A stretch of DNA of 6,126 bases from an uncultured Acidimicrobiales bacterium. GTDB taxonomy: Bacteria; Actinomycetota; Acidimicrobiia; Acidimicrobiales; Aldehydirespiratoraceae. Shown one piece after another: positions 1-5,800 of this stretch. The notes beneath the pieces were generated by a model. The model made no database searches. It had not been told where the DNA came from and was given only the letters and a program-made list of their open reading frames with translations. The translations under genes were made by a program, and so were the position numbers. Position 1 is the stretch's first letter. Every line of letters begins with the position of its first letter. The stretch lies in contig CALKOE010000344.1 of NCBI GenBank assembly GCA_938091985.1, positions 1 through 6,126 on the forward strand, written 5' to 3'.

Positions 1-1
1 G

Positions 2-373
2 CGGGCCCACGAGCTCGCCCACGAGAATCGGACCCGCATCGTGAAGCTCATCGGCGACGAGGTCATGTTCGTCGCTGAATACCCCCAGGATGCTGCGAGA
101 TTCGTCAGCGGCATGACCGAATCGATGGCGGATGACGAAGTCGTTCCGCGCGGCGGGCTCGCCTATGGCGACCTCGTCAACATCCACGGTGACTACTTCG
201 GTCCAGTGGTCAACCTGGCGGCAAGGCTCACCGACTCGGCTGTGCCCGGTGAGGTGCTCGTCGACGATTCTGTCGCAGCCCATGTTGCCACCGAGGCTGC
301 CGGCCGCCGCATGCTCAAGGGCTTCGACGAACCCGTCCGTGTCCACACACTTCTTCCGGAGACTTCCACCTGA
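2..373 (+). CDS. Class III adenylate/guanylate cyclase, C-terminal part of catalytic domain (5' end outside window)
   Basis: The reading frame is open from the first bases of the window, so the gene starts upstream and only the last ~124 residues are visible. They are the second half of a class III nucleotide cyclase domain, which makes cAMP (or cGMP) from the NTP. KLIGDEVMF holds the purine-contacting Lys (codon 44-46) and the second metal-binding Asp (56-58). GDYFGPVVNLAAR holds an Asp (191-193) at the position that, with the Lys, selects adenine in adenylate cyclases, followed by the transition-state Asn (212-214) and Arg (224-226). The domain ends with the usual PGEVLV and LKGFDEPVRVH segments, and the protein stops soon after, so no domain follows the cyclase. 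The retained Lys/Asp/Asn/Arg set argues for an active adenylate cyclase; the first metal Asp and any sensor domain lie outside the window. The stop codon shares its A with the ATG of the next gene, so the two are probably co-translated. Confidence 0.93.
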   Translation, partial: RAHELAHENRTRIVKLIGDEVMFVAEYPQDAARFVSGMTESMADDEVVPRGGLAYGDLVNIHGDYFGPVVNLAARLTDSAVPGEVLVDDSVAAHVATEAAGRRMLKGFDEPVRVHTLLPETST

Positions 374-1800
374 TGTTCGAACCCTCTCCCGCCGTTGCCG
401 AGATCCGCGCGGCCCTGGACCATCCGGTGATCGACACCGATGGCCATGTCATCGAGTACCTCCCCTGGGTACGGGACCTGCTGGTCGACATCGCCGGGGA
501 AGATGTCGCCACCCGCTTCGACCAGATGGTCACGTCGGCAGCCACGATTCGCGGGGTACCCACCGAGCTGCGCCGAGGTGCTGGCGTCACCCGTAGCTCG
601 TGGTGGGCGGTCCCCGCCCGCAACACGCTGGACCGAGCGACAGCGATGCTTCCTGCGCTGCTCCACGAGCGACTCGATGAGCTCGGCATCGACGTTGCCG
701 TCCTCTACCCCACCTACGGCTTGACCGTCACTGCGTTCGCCGACGACGAGCTGCGTCAGGCGATGGCCCGGGCCTTCAACACCTACATGGCCGAGGCCCA
801 TGCCGGCTTCACCGATCGCCTCGTGCCGGTCGCTTCGATCCCGATGTTCACGCCCGAAGAGGCCATCGCCGAGCTCGATTACGCAGTGGGCGAGCTCGGC
901 CTCAAGGCAGTGATGATGTCGGGCGTGATTCCTCGCCCGCTTCCCGGCGCCGAAGGTCATCGATCTGCCCGCTTCATCAACGGCGTGGGCCACGACAGCG
1001 AGTACGACTACGACCCGGTGTGGCGGCGCTGCGAGGAACTCGGGGTGTGCCCGACGTTTCACGCCAGCGCTCTGGGCTGGGGGTCGCGAGCGTCTCGCAC
1101 CAACTACGTCCACAACCACATCGGCAACTTCGCTGCGGCCGGCGAGGCGGGACTCCGGTCGCTGCTCATGGGAGGCGCCCCGATGCGATTCCCGAACCTG
1201 CGATGGGCCTTCCTCGAAGGTGGCGTGGCGTGGGCCGCGAACTTCCTCGGCGACGCACTCGGCCACTACGAGAAGCGCAATGTCGAAGCGATCCAGCACT
1301 ACAACCCCGCCCTGCTGGACCAAGACAAGCTGCGGTCACTGCTCTCCGAGAAGGGCGACGCCAACGTCACCGGCCGCCTCGATCGTCTCGACTACGCGCT
1401 CCAGATGCTGTCCGACCCCGACGAGGACCCCGAATCGATCGACGAATGGGCCGAGAGCGGCATCACTTCGGCTGATGACATCATCAGACTCTTCCGCGAT
1501 CACTTCTACTTCGGTTGCGAAGCTGACGACCCGATGAACGCGTTGGCCTACCAGCGCCACCTCGTGCCGGCCGGAGTGCGCCTCCGAGCGATCTTCGCGA
1601 GCGACGTGGGCCACTGGGACGTCCCTGACTTCACCGGCGTTCTGCCCGAGGCCTACGAACTCGTCGAGAAAGGACTTCTTGACGAGGCCGATTTCCGTTC
1701 GTTCGTGTTCGACGACCCGGTCAGATTGTTCCAGACCGGCAACCCGGACTTCTTCAAGGACACCACGGTCGCCGACGCCGCGCTCAACGTCCCTGCGTGA
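373..1800 (+). CDS. Metal-dependent amidohydrolase (Amidohydro_2 / ACMSD-like family)
   Basis: This 475-residue protein has the pattern of the Amidohydro_2 branch of the amidohydrolase superfamily, TIM-barrel enzymes that hydrolyse or decarboxylate small organic acids with one bound metal. The N-terminal strand VIDTDGHVIEY (19-29) carries D23/H25, the variant D-x-H form of the first metal motif. Other family marks are the barrel segment RLVPVASIPMFTPEEAIAEL (149-168), VCPTFHAS with His230 as probable metal ligand, FPNLRWAFLEGG (273-284), and FASDVGHWDVPD with Asp411 as the probable catalytic/metal Asp. The C-terminal DDPVRLFQTGNPDFF is also typical. Acidic residues 325-375 form an insert with no motif I recognise. 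The start is fixed by the TGATG overlap with the cyclase and a GGAGA (358-362) ten bases upstream. No signal peptide is seen, so it is cytoplasmic. Its 3' end overlaps the opposing gene by 17 bp. The substrate is unknown; coupling to a cyclase hints at joint regulation but not at chemistry. Confidence 0.92.
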   Translation: MFEPSPAVAEIRAALDHPVIDTDGHVIEYLPWVRDLLVDIAGEDVATRFDQMVTSAATIRGVPTELRRGAGVTRSSWWAVPARNTLDRATAMLPALLHERLDELGIDVAVLYPTYGLTVTAFADDELRQAMARAFNTYMAEAHAGFTDRLVPVASIPMFTPEEAIAELDYAVGELGLKAVMMSGVIPRPLPGAEGHRSARFINGVGHDSEYDYDPVWRRCEELGVCPTFHASALGWGSRASRTNYVHNHIGNFAAAGEAGLRSLLMGGAPMRFPNLRWAFLEGGVAWAANFLGDALGHYEKRNVEAIQHYNPALLDQDKLRSLLSEKGDANVTGRLDRLDYALQMLSDPDEDPESIDEWAESGITSADDIIRLFRDHFYFGCEADDPMNALAYQRHLVPAGVRLRAIFASDVGHWDVPDFTGVLPEAYELVEKGLLDEADFRSFVFDDPVRLFQTGNPDFFKDTTVADAALNVPA

Positions 1801-2491
1801 AGTGCGCGCTGAGGAAGGGATCTACCTCGGCGGCGACGCGTTCAACATTCAGGAATGCGTCGGCGTGGCCTCCCGGAATCACAGCTGAATCGATCGGCAT
1901 CGACTCCGACAGGCGTGAGTTCTGACCAGCAAACGAGTCGCCTTCGGTGTTCGTTTCTGCGTAGGAACTCTGCAGGTGCGCCGGAATGTCGACGGGAACC
2001 GTCTTGAAGTATTCATCCCAGTCACCTCGCTCGAGCGCCTCGGCACAGCGTTCGATCAATGCTTCGGCCTCCACACCGACATCACGAAGACCACCGATGA
2101 CGTCGCCCAAGTAGAGACCACCGAAGACTGCGGCACGGACCAACGCCGGTCGCCGTCGCGCAACCAACCCAGCGACCTCGGCACCGCCGGCGAAGCCCCA
2201 CAGCGCGGCCTGGCGAGCACCCTCGCCGGCAAGAACCGCGCTCACGCTGGCAACCAGGGATTCCGGGCCGTAGGCCGCCGGGTCGTAGGGCCGGTCGCTC
2301 TCGCCTCGACCGAGCAAGTCGATGACGATCACCCGGTATCGGTCGGAGAACCGCTCGACATAGCCCAGCGCCTCCCACCGGCTTGCCGATTGCAACATGG
2401 CCGGCAACATGACGACTACTGGTCCGGCTCCCTCAACGAGGTAGCTGATCCGGTGTTCATCTTGCGACACGACCTCCCGCCGAAGGCTCAT
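1784..2491 (-). CDS. Alpha/beta-hydrolase-fold protein lacking the usual catalytic triad
   Basis: The 235-residue protein has the core of an alpha/beta hydrolase: strand 3 and following loop VVVMLPAMLQSASRW (25-39), strand 4 with YRVIVIDLLGRGESDRP (52-68), the nucleophile elbow ALWGFAGGAEVAGLV (96-110), and a C-terminal IPGGHADAFLNVERV (205-219) with a triad-type His209. Three things are odd. The elbow reads G-F-A-G-G, so the serine nucleophile is Ala101 (codon GCC). The oxyanion-hole HG is replaced by Pro-Ala (30-31). Between about 175 and 205 there is no recognisable strand ending in the catalytic Asp; the nearest equivalent, AGQNSR, has Ser192. At 235 residues it is also shorter than the usual 260-290, with almost no cap. 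From memory, some uncharacterised family members also carry Ala in the elbow, so this may be a subfamily trait, not decay. The ATG is supported by GGGAG seven bases upstream. It lies 56 bp behind the phosphotransferase and may be the last gene of that operon. Hydrolase activity is doubtful. Confidence 0.85.
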   Translation of the reverse strand: MSLRREVVSQDEHRISYLVEGAGPVVVMLPAMLQSASRWEALGYVERFSDRYRVIVIDLLGRGESDRPYDPAAYGPESLVASVSAVLAGEGARQAALWGFAGGAEVAGLVARRRPALVRAAVFGGLYLGDVIGGLRDVGVEAEALIERCAEALERGDWDEYFKTVPVDIPAHLQSSYAETNTEGDSFAGQNSRLSESMPIDSAVIPGGHADAFLNVERVAAEVDPFLSAHFTQGR

Positions 2492-2498
2492 GTTCGTT

Positions 2499-2503
2499 CT
2501 CCC
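2499..2503 (-). promoter_or_regulatory. Ribosome-binding site of the alpha/beta-hydrolase-fold gene
   Basis: On the minus strand GGGAG lies seven bases (AACGAAC) before the ATG at 2491, a good Shine-Dalgarno match and spacing. It sets the start of this gene and lies inside the right-hand transcript arm of the inverted repeat at 2496-2529. Confidence 0.6.
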
Positions 2504-2514
2504 GTCTGACTCCG

Positions 2515-2520
2515 ACCCTA
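2515..2520 (-). promoter_or_regulatory. Possible -10 hexamer (TAGGGT) for the alpha/beta-hydrolase-fold gene
   Basis: TAGGGT on the minus strand fits the TANNNT -10 consensus of high-G+C actinobacteria and lies 23 bp ahead of the ATG, leaving room for a short leader with the ribosome-binding site. I see no convincing -35 at 16-18 bp, so the gene could equally be read through from the phosphotransferase 56 bp upstream. Confidence 0.25.
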
Positions 2521-2547
2521 GCGGAGAACAGAGAACCGACCGGATGG

Positions 2548-3612
2548 TCAGGTGCGAGCGATGATGGATTCAGCCTTGTGGAACAGTCCAACCGTTGTCG
2601 CGTGCAGCAGGTCACCGAACGACGTGGGCGCCTTGCCGGCCTGGGCCCGCGCATGGGTGCCCTCGAGAATGATGCCGGTCTTGTAGCAAGCCAGCACTCC
2701 GTACCACTCGATGCTGCTCAGGTCGCGCTCGGACCCTTCGCCGTATCGCGCCACCATCTCGTTGATGCTGGGGAACCCCTCCCAGGGCGTGACACTCAAT
2801 GCGGTCGGCTGACCGTCTTCGTCAGGCCAGAACGCCATGATGAGGCCGAGGTCGATGAGCGGATCGCCGATCGTGGCGAGCTCCCAATCGACGACCGCGG
2901 CCAGCGCCGGTCCGTCGTGGCGGTACATCACGTTGCCGAGGTGGTAGTCGCCGTGGATGATCCCGGGATCGAACGATGCCGGGCGATTGGACTCGAGCCA
3001 ATCCCCCACGCGGTCGAGATGAGGGATCTCCGGCGTCCATTCGCCTCCGAGCTCGGCGTAGGAGTCCAGCTGCGACCGCCAGCGCGGCACCTGACGCTCG
3101 AGATACCCATCAGGCTTGCCGAACCCCTCGAGCCCAGCGGCTTGGTAGTCGACGCGACCGAGCGACGCCGCCGCATCGGCAAGCGAGAAGCCCATCTCGC
3201 GTCGAACCGACGGATCGCCGGCATGCAGTTCCGGCAACCCTGTGGTCGGAGTGAAGCCGTCGACCGGCTCCATCAGGTAGAAGACCGCTCCCAAGATCGT
3301 CTCGTCGGGTTCTGCCGCGATCAATCCGGGGTGCGGCACGTCGCTACCAACCAGAGCCGCGAGGACCCGCGCCTCGCGGCGCATGGTCTCATCGCTGTTC
3401 TTTCGTTTGTGTTCCGGCGGCCGCCGCAGCACGTCCGCACGGCCTCCGCGCTCGAATCTCAGCAGCAGGTTCTGTGTGCCGCCGGCCAAGGCGGTGAGCC
3501 CCGTCAGCGGACCCGAACCGAGTCCGTGACCGTCCATCCATTCGCGCAGGACGTCGACGTCGACGACCGATGGGTCAACCGGGTTCTCTCGCTCCTCGTC
3601 GGCCACCGGCAT
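2548..3612 (-). CDS. APH-fold phosphotransferase (ACAD10/11 kinase-domain type; candidate 4-hydroxyacyl-CoA kinase)
   Basis: The 354-residue protein is a kinase of the aminoglycoside-phosphotransferase/choline-kinase fold (Pfam APH type). GGTQNLLLRF (44-53) is the ATP-loop region; ADVLRRPP (59-66) is the following strand, with Arg where many kinases have Lys, as is common in this subfamily; Glu80 in MRRE is the likely helix-C glutamate. The catalytic loop HGDYHLGN (220-227) supplies Asp222 and Asn227, and VDWELATIGDP (241-251) supplies the metal-binding Asp242. FYLMEPVDGF (111-120) is the hinge region. This subfamily resembles the N-terminal domain of vertebrate ACAD10/11 and the levulinate-pathway kinase LvaA more than antibiotic-resistance enzymes. 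It starts 2 bp after the stop of the acyl-CoA dehydrogenase and has no clear ribosome-binding site, which points to translational coupling. The inferred role, phosphorylation of the 4-hydroxyl of a hydroxyacyl-CoA, rests on that pairing and is not proven. Antibiotic resistance is unlikely. Confidence 0.9.
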   Translation of the reverse strand: MPVADEERENPVDPSVVDVDVLREWMDGHGLGSGPLTGLTALAGGTQNLLLRFERGGRADVLRRPPEHKRKNSDETMRREARVLAALVGSDVPHPGLIAAEPDETILGAVFYLMEPVDGFTPTTGLPELHAGDPSVRREMGFSLADAAASLGRVDYQAAGLEGFGKPDGYLERQVPRWRSQLDSYAELGGEWTPEIPHLDRVGDWLESNRPASFDPGIIHGDYHLGNVMYRHDGPALAAVVDWELATIGDPLIDLGLIMAFWPDEDGQPTALSVTPWEGFPSINEMVARYGEGSERDLSSIEWYGVLACYKTGIILEGTHARAQAGKAPTSFGDLLHATTVGLFHKAESIIART

Positions 3613-3614
3613 GC

Positions 3615-4853
3615 TCAGATCGGGAGGTCGCCGGTCGCGGCCTTCGTCGTGCCGTGGTCCTTGTAGGCCGCAATCGTCCGTTGGGCGATGCGCATCTGGT
3701 GCACCTCATCGGCACCATCGGCAAAGCGGGCCCAGCGGGCGTGCTGATACATGTGGGCGAGCGGGGTGTCGGTCGAGTAGCCGAGCGCGCCATGCACCTG
3801 GATCGCACGATCGATGATGCGGTTGAGCGAGTTGGCCACGAAGTGCTTCGCCATGGAGACCTCGGACTTGAAGTCTTCCCCCGCATCGATCTTCGAGGCT
3901 GCGTGGAGCACCATCAGCTTGCACTGATAGAGCTCCATCGCCGAGTCGGCGATCATCCATTGGATGCCCTGCTTCTCAGCGAGGATCGAACCATGGCTGT
4001 AGCGGTTGAGGGAGCGGTCGACCATCATGTCGAGCGCCGTCTCGGCCTGGGCGATCCATCGCATGCAATGGGCCAGACGGGCCGGTCCGAGTCGGTACTG
4101 GCCGAGCATGTGGCCTTGCCCTCGCCCACCGAGCATCTGGCTCTCGTGGACTCGAAGATCTTCGATGAGGATCTCGGAGTGTCCCGTGCCGCCGTGCATC
4201 GTCTCGATCTGGCGGACTTCGTTCCAGCCCTCGCTGGGCAGGTCGATGAGGAACGCCGTGTTCGCCGCCTGCGGCAGATCGGGATCGTCTTCGGTACGAG
4301 CCACGAGAATGGCGAAGTTGGCGCGGTGGGCATTGGAGATGAACCACTTGTGCCCGTTGAGCACCCACTCCTCGCCGTCCTGATAGCCCGTCGTGCGGAT
4401 CAGGGTGGGATCTGAACCGGCGACCTCGGGTTCGGTCATTGCGAAACAGGACCACACCGTGCCGTCGCACAGCGGGCGTAGGTACTTCTCGGCTTGCTCA
4501 GGCGTCGCCCAGTGCAAGAGCGTGTGCATGTTGCCCTCGTCAGGCGCTTGACAGTTCAGCACCCACGGGCCGTAGTAGGACTTCGCGGCTTCAGCCTGCA
4601 CCATGGCGAGAGCCACATGGCCGAGACCCATGCCGCCCCACTCCTCGGGCATGTGCGGAAGCCACAAGCCTTCGGCGCTGGCCTTCTTGCGCATGGCAAT
4701 CAGCATCTCGAGGCGCGCCTTGCCGTCGAGCGGTTCTCCGTCGCCCTTGCCCTCGATGGCCTCCTCACCCGGCTTGACGACCTCATCGATGAAGGTGCGG
4801 ACGCGGCCACGAATCTCTTCATGTTCGGGGCTCAGGGTGAAGTCGATTGCCAT
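3615..4853 (-). CDS. Acyl-CoA dehydrogenase family protein, ACAD10/11-like
   Basis: The 412-residue FAD enzyme has the complete acyl-CoA dehydrogenase layout: N-terminal helical domain (1-130), beta domain with the signature CFAMTEPEVAGSDPT (136-150) and EEWVLNGHKWFIS (161-173), and C-terminal helical domain with RLGPARLAHCMRW (254-266) and IQVHGALGY (351-359). Features shared with ACAD10/11, as I remember those sequences, are APDEGNMHTLL (103-113), RLGPxRxxHCMR, and the C-terminal ADGADEVH (378-385). At the position where classical enzymes have the catalytic Glu of the YEGT motif, this protein has Asp379, as that family does. Family members remove 4-hydroxyl groups from acyl-CoAs via a 4-phospho intermediate, or act on branched or long acyl-CoAs, so the exact substrate is open. 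No targeting signal is seen. The kinase gene follows after 2 bp. The start has no Shine-Dalgarno but a -10-like TAACCT six bases before the ATG, suggesting a leaderless mRNA. Confidence 0.95.
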   Translation of the reverse strand: MAIDFTLSPEHEEIRGRVRTFIDEVVKPGEEAIEGKGDGEPLDGKARLEMLIAMRKKASAEGLWLPHMPEEWGGMGLGHVALAMVQAEAAKSYYGPWVLNCQAPDEGNMHTLLHWATPEQAEKYLRPLCDGTVWSCFAMTEPEVAGSDPTLIRTTGYQDGEEWVLNGHKWFISNAHRANFAILVARTEDDPDLPQAANTAFLIDLPSEGWNEVRQIETMHGGTGHSEILIEDLRVHESQMLGGRGQGHMLGQYRLGPARLAHCMRWIAQAETALDMMVDRSLNRYSHGSILAEKQGIQWMIADSAMELYQCKLMVLHAASKIDAGEDFKSEVSMAKHFVANSLNRIIDRAIQVHGALGYSTDTPLAHMYQHARWARFADGADEVHQMRIAQRTIAAYKDHGTTKAATGDLPI

Positions 4854-4859
4854 GCGGCG

Positions 4860-4888
4860 AGGTTAGCGACCGTTCACTTTCATGGCAC
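4860..4888 (-). promoter_or_regulatory. Candidate promoter for a leaderless acyl-CoA dehydrogenase mRNA
   Basis: On the minus strand TAACCT (4865-4860) fits the TANNNT -10 consensus and is followed by six bases and the ATG at 4853, the spacing expected when transcription begins at the start codon. GTGCCA (4888-4883) lies 17 bp upstream and matches TTGACA at four of six bases. The absence of a ribosome-binding site before this ATG supports leaderless translation, which is common in actinobacteria. Read-through from the oxidoreductase 41 bp upstream remains possible. Confidence 0.4.
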
Positions 4889-4894
4889 GTGGGC

Positions 4895-5791
4895 TCAGGG
4901 GCGTGGGGCCCCGCCCGCGTCGACGAGCGAGGCGATCTCTGACAGGTGGGCTGGATCCGTCGAGGTCGGCACGAGGTAGACCTCGTCGCATCCCGCCTCG
5001 GCAAGACGCTGAAGGCCTTCGGCCACCGCGTCGAGTCCGGCTGCCGTGGTCATTCCCGCCATCATCTCCGCGCCCTCATGGCCGAAGACCTTGAGATAGC
5101 GGTACGCGTAGTCATGCAGCACGGTGCCGGCATCGGCATCGAGCGAATACCAGAAGCTGGTGCTCAGCCGAGGCGCTGTCGAGCGACCGGCCGCCGGCCA
5201 TGCATCACGGGTCGCCTGGAAACCAGCGACATGGTCATCGGTGTTGGGAGCCAGCGTGAACCCCATGTTGCCGTCGGCCCACACTGCGGCCCGAGCGGTC
5301 GACTTCGGGCCCATCGCGCTCGCGTAGATCGGTGGCCCTCCTGCCTGCAACGGAGCGGGACCAACAGCGGGCGCGTCGTCGTGGGGCGACTCTCCGGCCC
5401 AGAGCCTGCGGAGCTCGGCCACCTGGTCATCGAGGGTTTGGTGCCGGCGAGCAAAGGAGCGTTCGGCGCATCGGTAGTCCTGATCCCGGCCGCCCACGCC
5501 CACTACGAGATCCACTCGGCCGTCGGAGAGCACATCGAGGGTGGCCAGCTTCTTGGCCATGAGCGCCACCGGGTGCATTGGAAGAATCACCAGGGTGGGA
5601 GCGAGACGCACGCGCTCGGTACGGGCGGCGGCGTAGGACAGCGTCGTGTGCATCTCGAGGTTGTCGAACGCGAGACGCTCGCCGATCGCAAGGCTGCGAT
5701 AGGGGCCCTCGTCGATCGCCGCGCACCAGGCGTTGAGGACGCCTCGGTCCATGCCCGACGCCATCGTCGGCAACGTCATCGAGAGATCCAT
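4895..5791 (-). CDS. LLM-class (luciferase-like) flavin- or F420-dependent oxidoreductase
   Basis: The 298-residue protein is a bacterial-luciferase-like TIM-barrel oxidoreductase, full length for the short family form. Typical segments are the N-terminal strand MDLSMTLPTM, YRSLAIGERLAFDNLE (31-46), the AAARTERVRLAPTLVILP run (54-71), HPVALMAKKLATLDVLSDGR (73-92) and VGVGGRDQDY (97-106). After these come the helix RRHQTLDDQVAELRRLW (115-131), the GGPPIYASAM strand (151-160) and the closing AEAGCDEVYLVP (264-275). Such enzymes use FMN or, often in actinobacteria, coenzyme F420 for hydride transfer or monooxygenation; the sequence does not decide which, nor the substrate. The ATG is set by GAGGAAG directly upstream, overlapping the ftsX stop (TGAGGAAGCCATG), so it is probably translated from the ftsX transcript. 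The acyl-CoA dehydrogenase follows after 41 bp. Nothing in it links it to cell division. Confidence 0.9.
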   Translation of the reverse strand: MDLSMTLPTMASGMDRGVLNAWCAAIDEGPYRSLAIGERLAFDNLEMHTTLSYAAARTERVRLAPTLVILPMHPVALMAKKLATLDVLSDGRVDLVVGVGGRDQDYRCAERSFARRHQTLDDQVAELRRLWAGESPHDDAPAVGPAPLQAGGPPIYASAMGPKSTARAAVWADGNMGFTLAPNTDDHVAGFQATRDAWPAAGRSTAPRLSTSFWYSLDADAGTVLHDYAYRYLKVFGHEGAEMMAGMTTAAGLDAVAEGLQRLAEAGCDEVYLVPTSTDPAHLSEIASLVDAGGAPRP

Positions 5792-5793
5792 GG

Positions 5794-5800
5794 CTTCCTC
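5794..5800 (-). promoter_or_regulatory. Ribosome-binding site of the LLM oxidoreductase, overlapping the ftsX stop
   Basis: GAGGAAG on the minus strand precedes the ATG at 5791 by two bases after the motif (five after its GAGG core) and shares bases with the ftsX TGA at 5801-5799. It decides the start of the oxidoreductase and ties its translation to the end of ftsX. Confidence 0.6.

Larger units (their letters stand above)
2496..2529. repeat. 7-bp inverted repeat GTTCTCC / GGAGAAC upstream of the hydrolase-fold gene
   Basis: GTTCTCC (2496-2502) and GGAGAAC (2523-2529) are perfect inverted copies 20 bp apart. A further GAGAAC follows at 2531-2536, giving a GAGAACAGAGAAC tandem. One arm covers most of the ribosome-binding site of the gene starting at 2491, and the loop contains a TANNNT-type hexamer. 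It could be a protein-binding site or, in read-through RNA from the upstream gene, a stem hiding the ribosome-binding site. A 7-bp repeat can occur by chance. Confidence 0.4.

Noticed and set aside
193..1323. 376-codon open frame on the minus strand opposite the amidohydrolase
   Set aside because: Its translation has no family motif, is rich in Arg/Val/His as expected of an antisense shadow in high-G+C DNA, and lies under a gene with clear catalytic motifs on the plus strand.
1880..1970. A frameshift in the hydrolase-fold gene as the cause of the missing acid block
   Set aside because: The frame continues cleanly into the conserved PGGHADAF segment, and the other minus-strand frames here show no obvious missing motif, so a single frameshift does not explain it. 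A small in-frame deletion remains possible.
1976..2509. 177-codon plus-strand frame opposite the alpha/beta-hydrolase-fold gene
   Set aside because: No recognisable domain; the minus-strand frame has a ribosome-binding site and a clear fold signature.
2548..3612. Phosphotransferase as an aminoglycoside-resistance gene
   Set aside because: The fold is shared, but the subfamily motifs and the 2-bp linkage to an ACAD10/11-like dehydrogenase point to acyl-CoA metabolism.
2578..3666. 362-codon plus-strand frame opposite the phosphotransferase, slightly longer than the real gene
   Set aside because: The minus strand encodes HGDYHLGN and DWE kinase motifs; the plus-strand product is low-complexity and unlike any family I know.
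3570..4415. 281-codon plus-strand frame opposite the acyl-CoA dehydrogenase
   Set aside because: It is a shadow: the dehydrogenase signature is on the minus strand across the same bases.
4892..4915. GC-rich palindrome (GGGGCCCC at 4905-4912) near the end of the oxidoreductase gene as a terminator
   Set aside because: There is no loop in the perfect palindrome and no U-tract follows; it lies in the last codons of the gene and is plausible by base composition alone.
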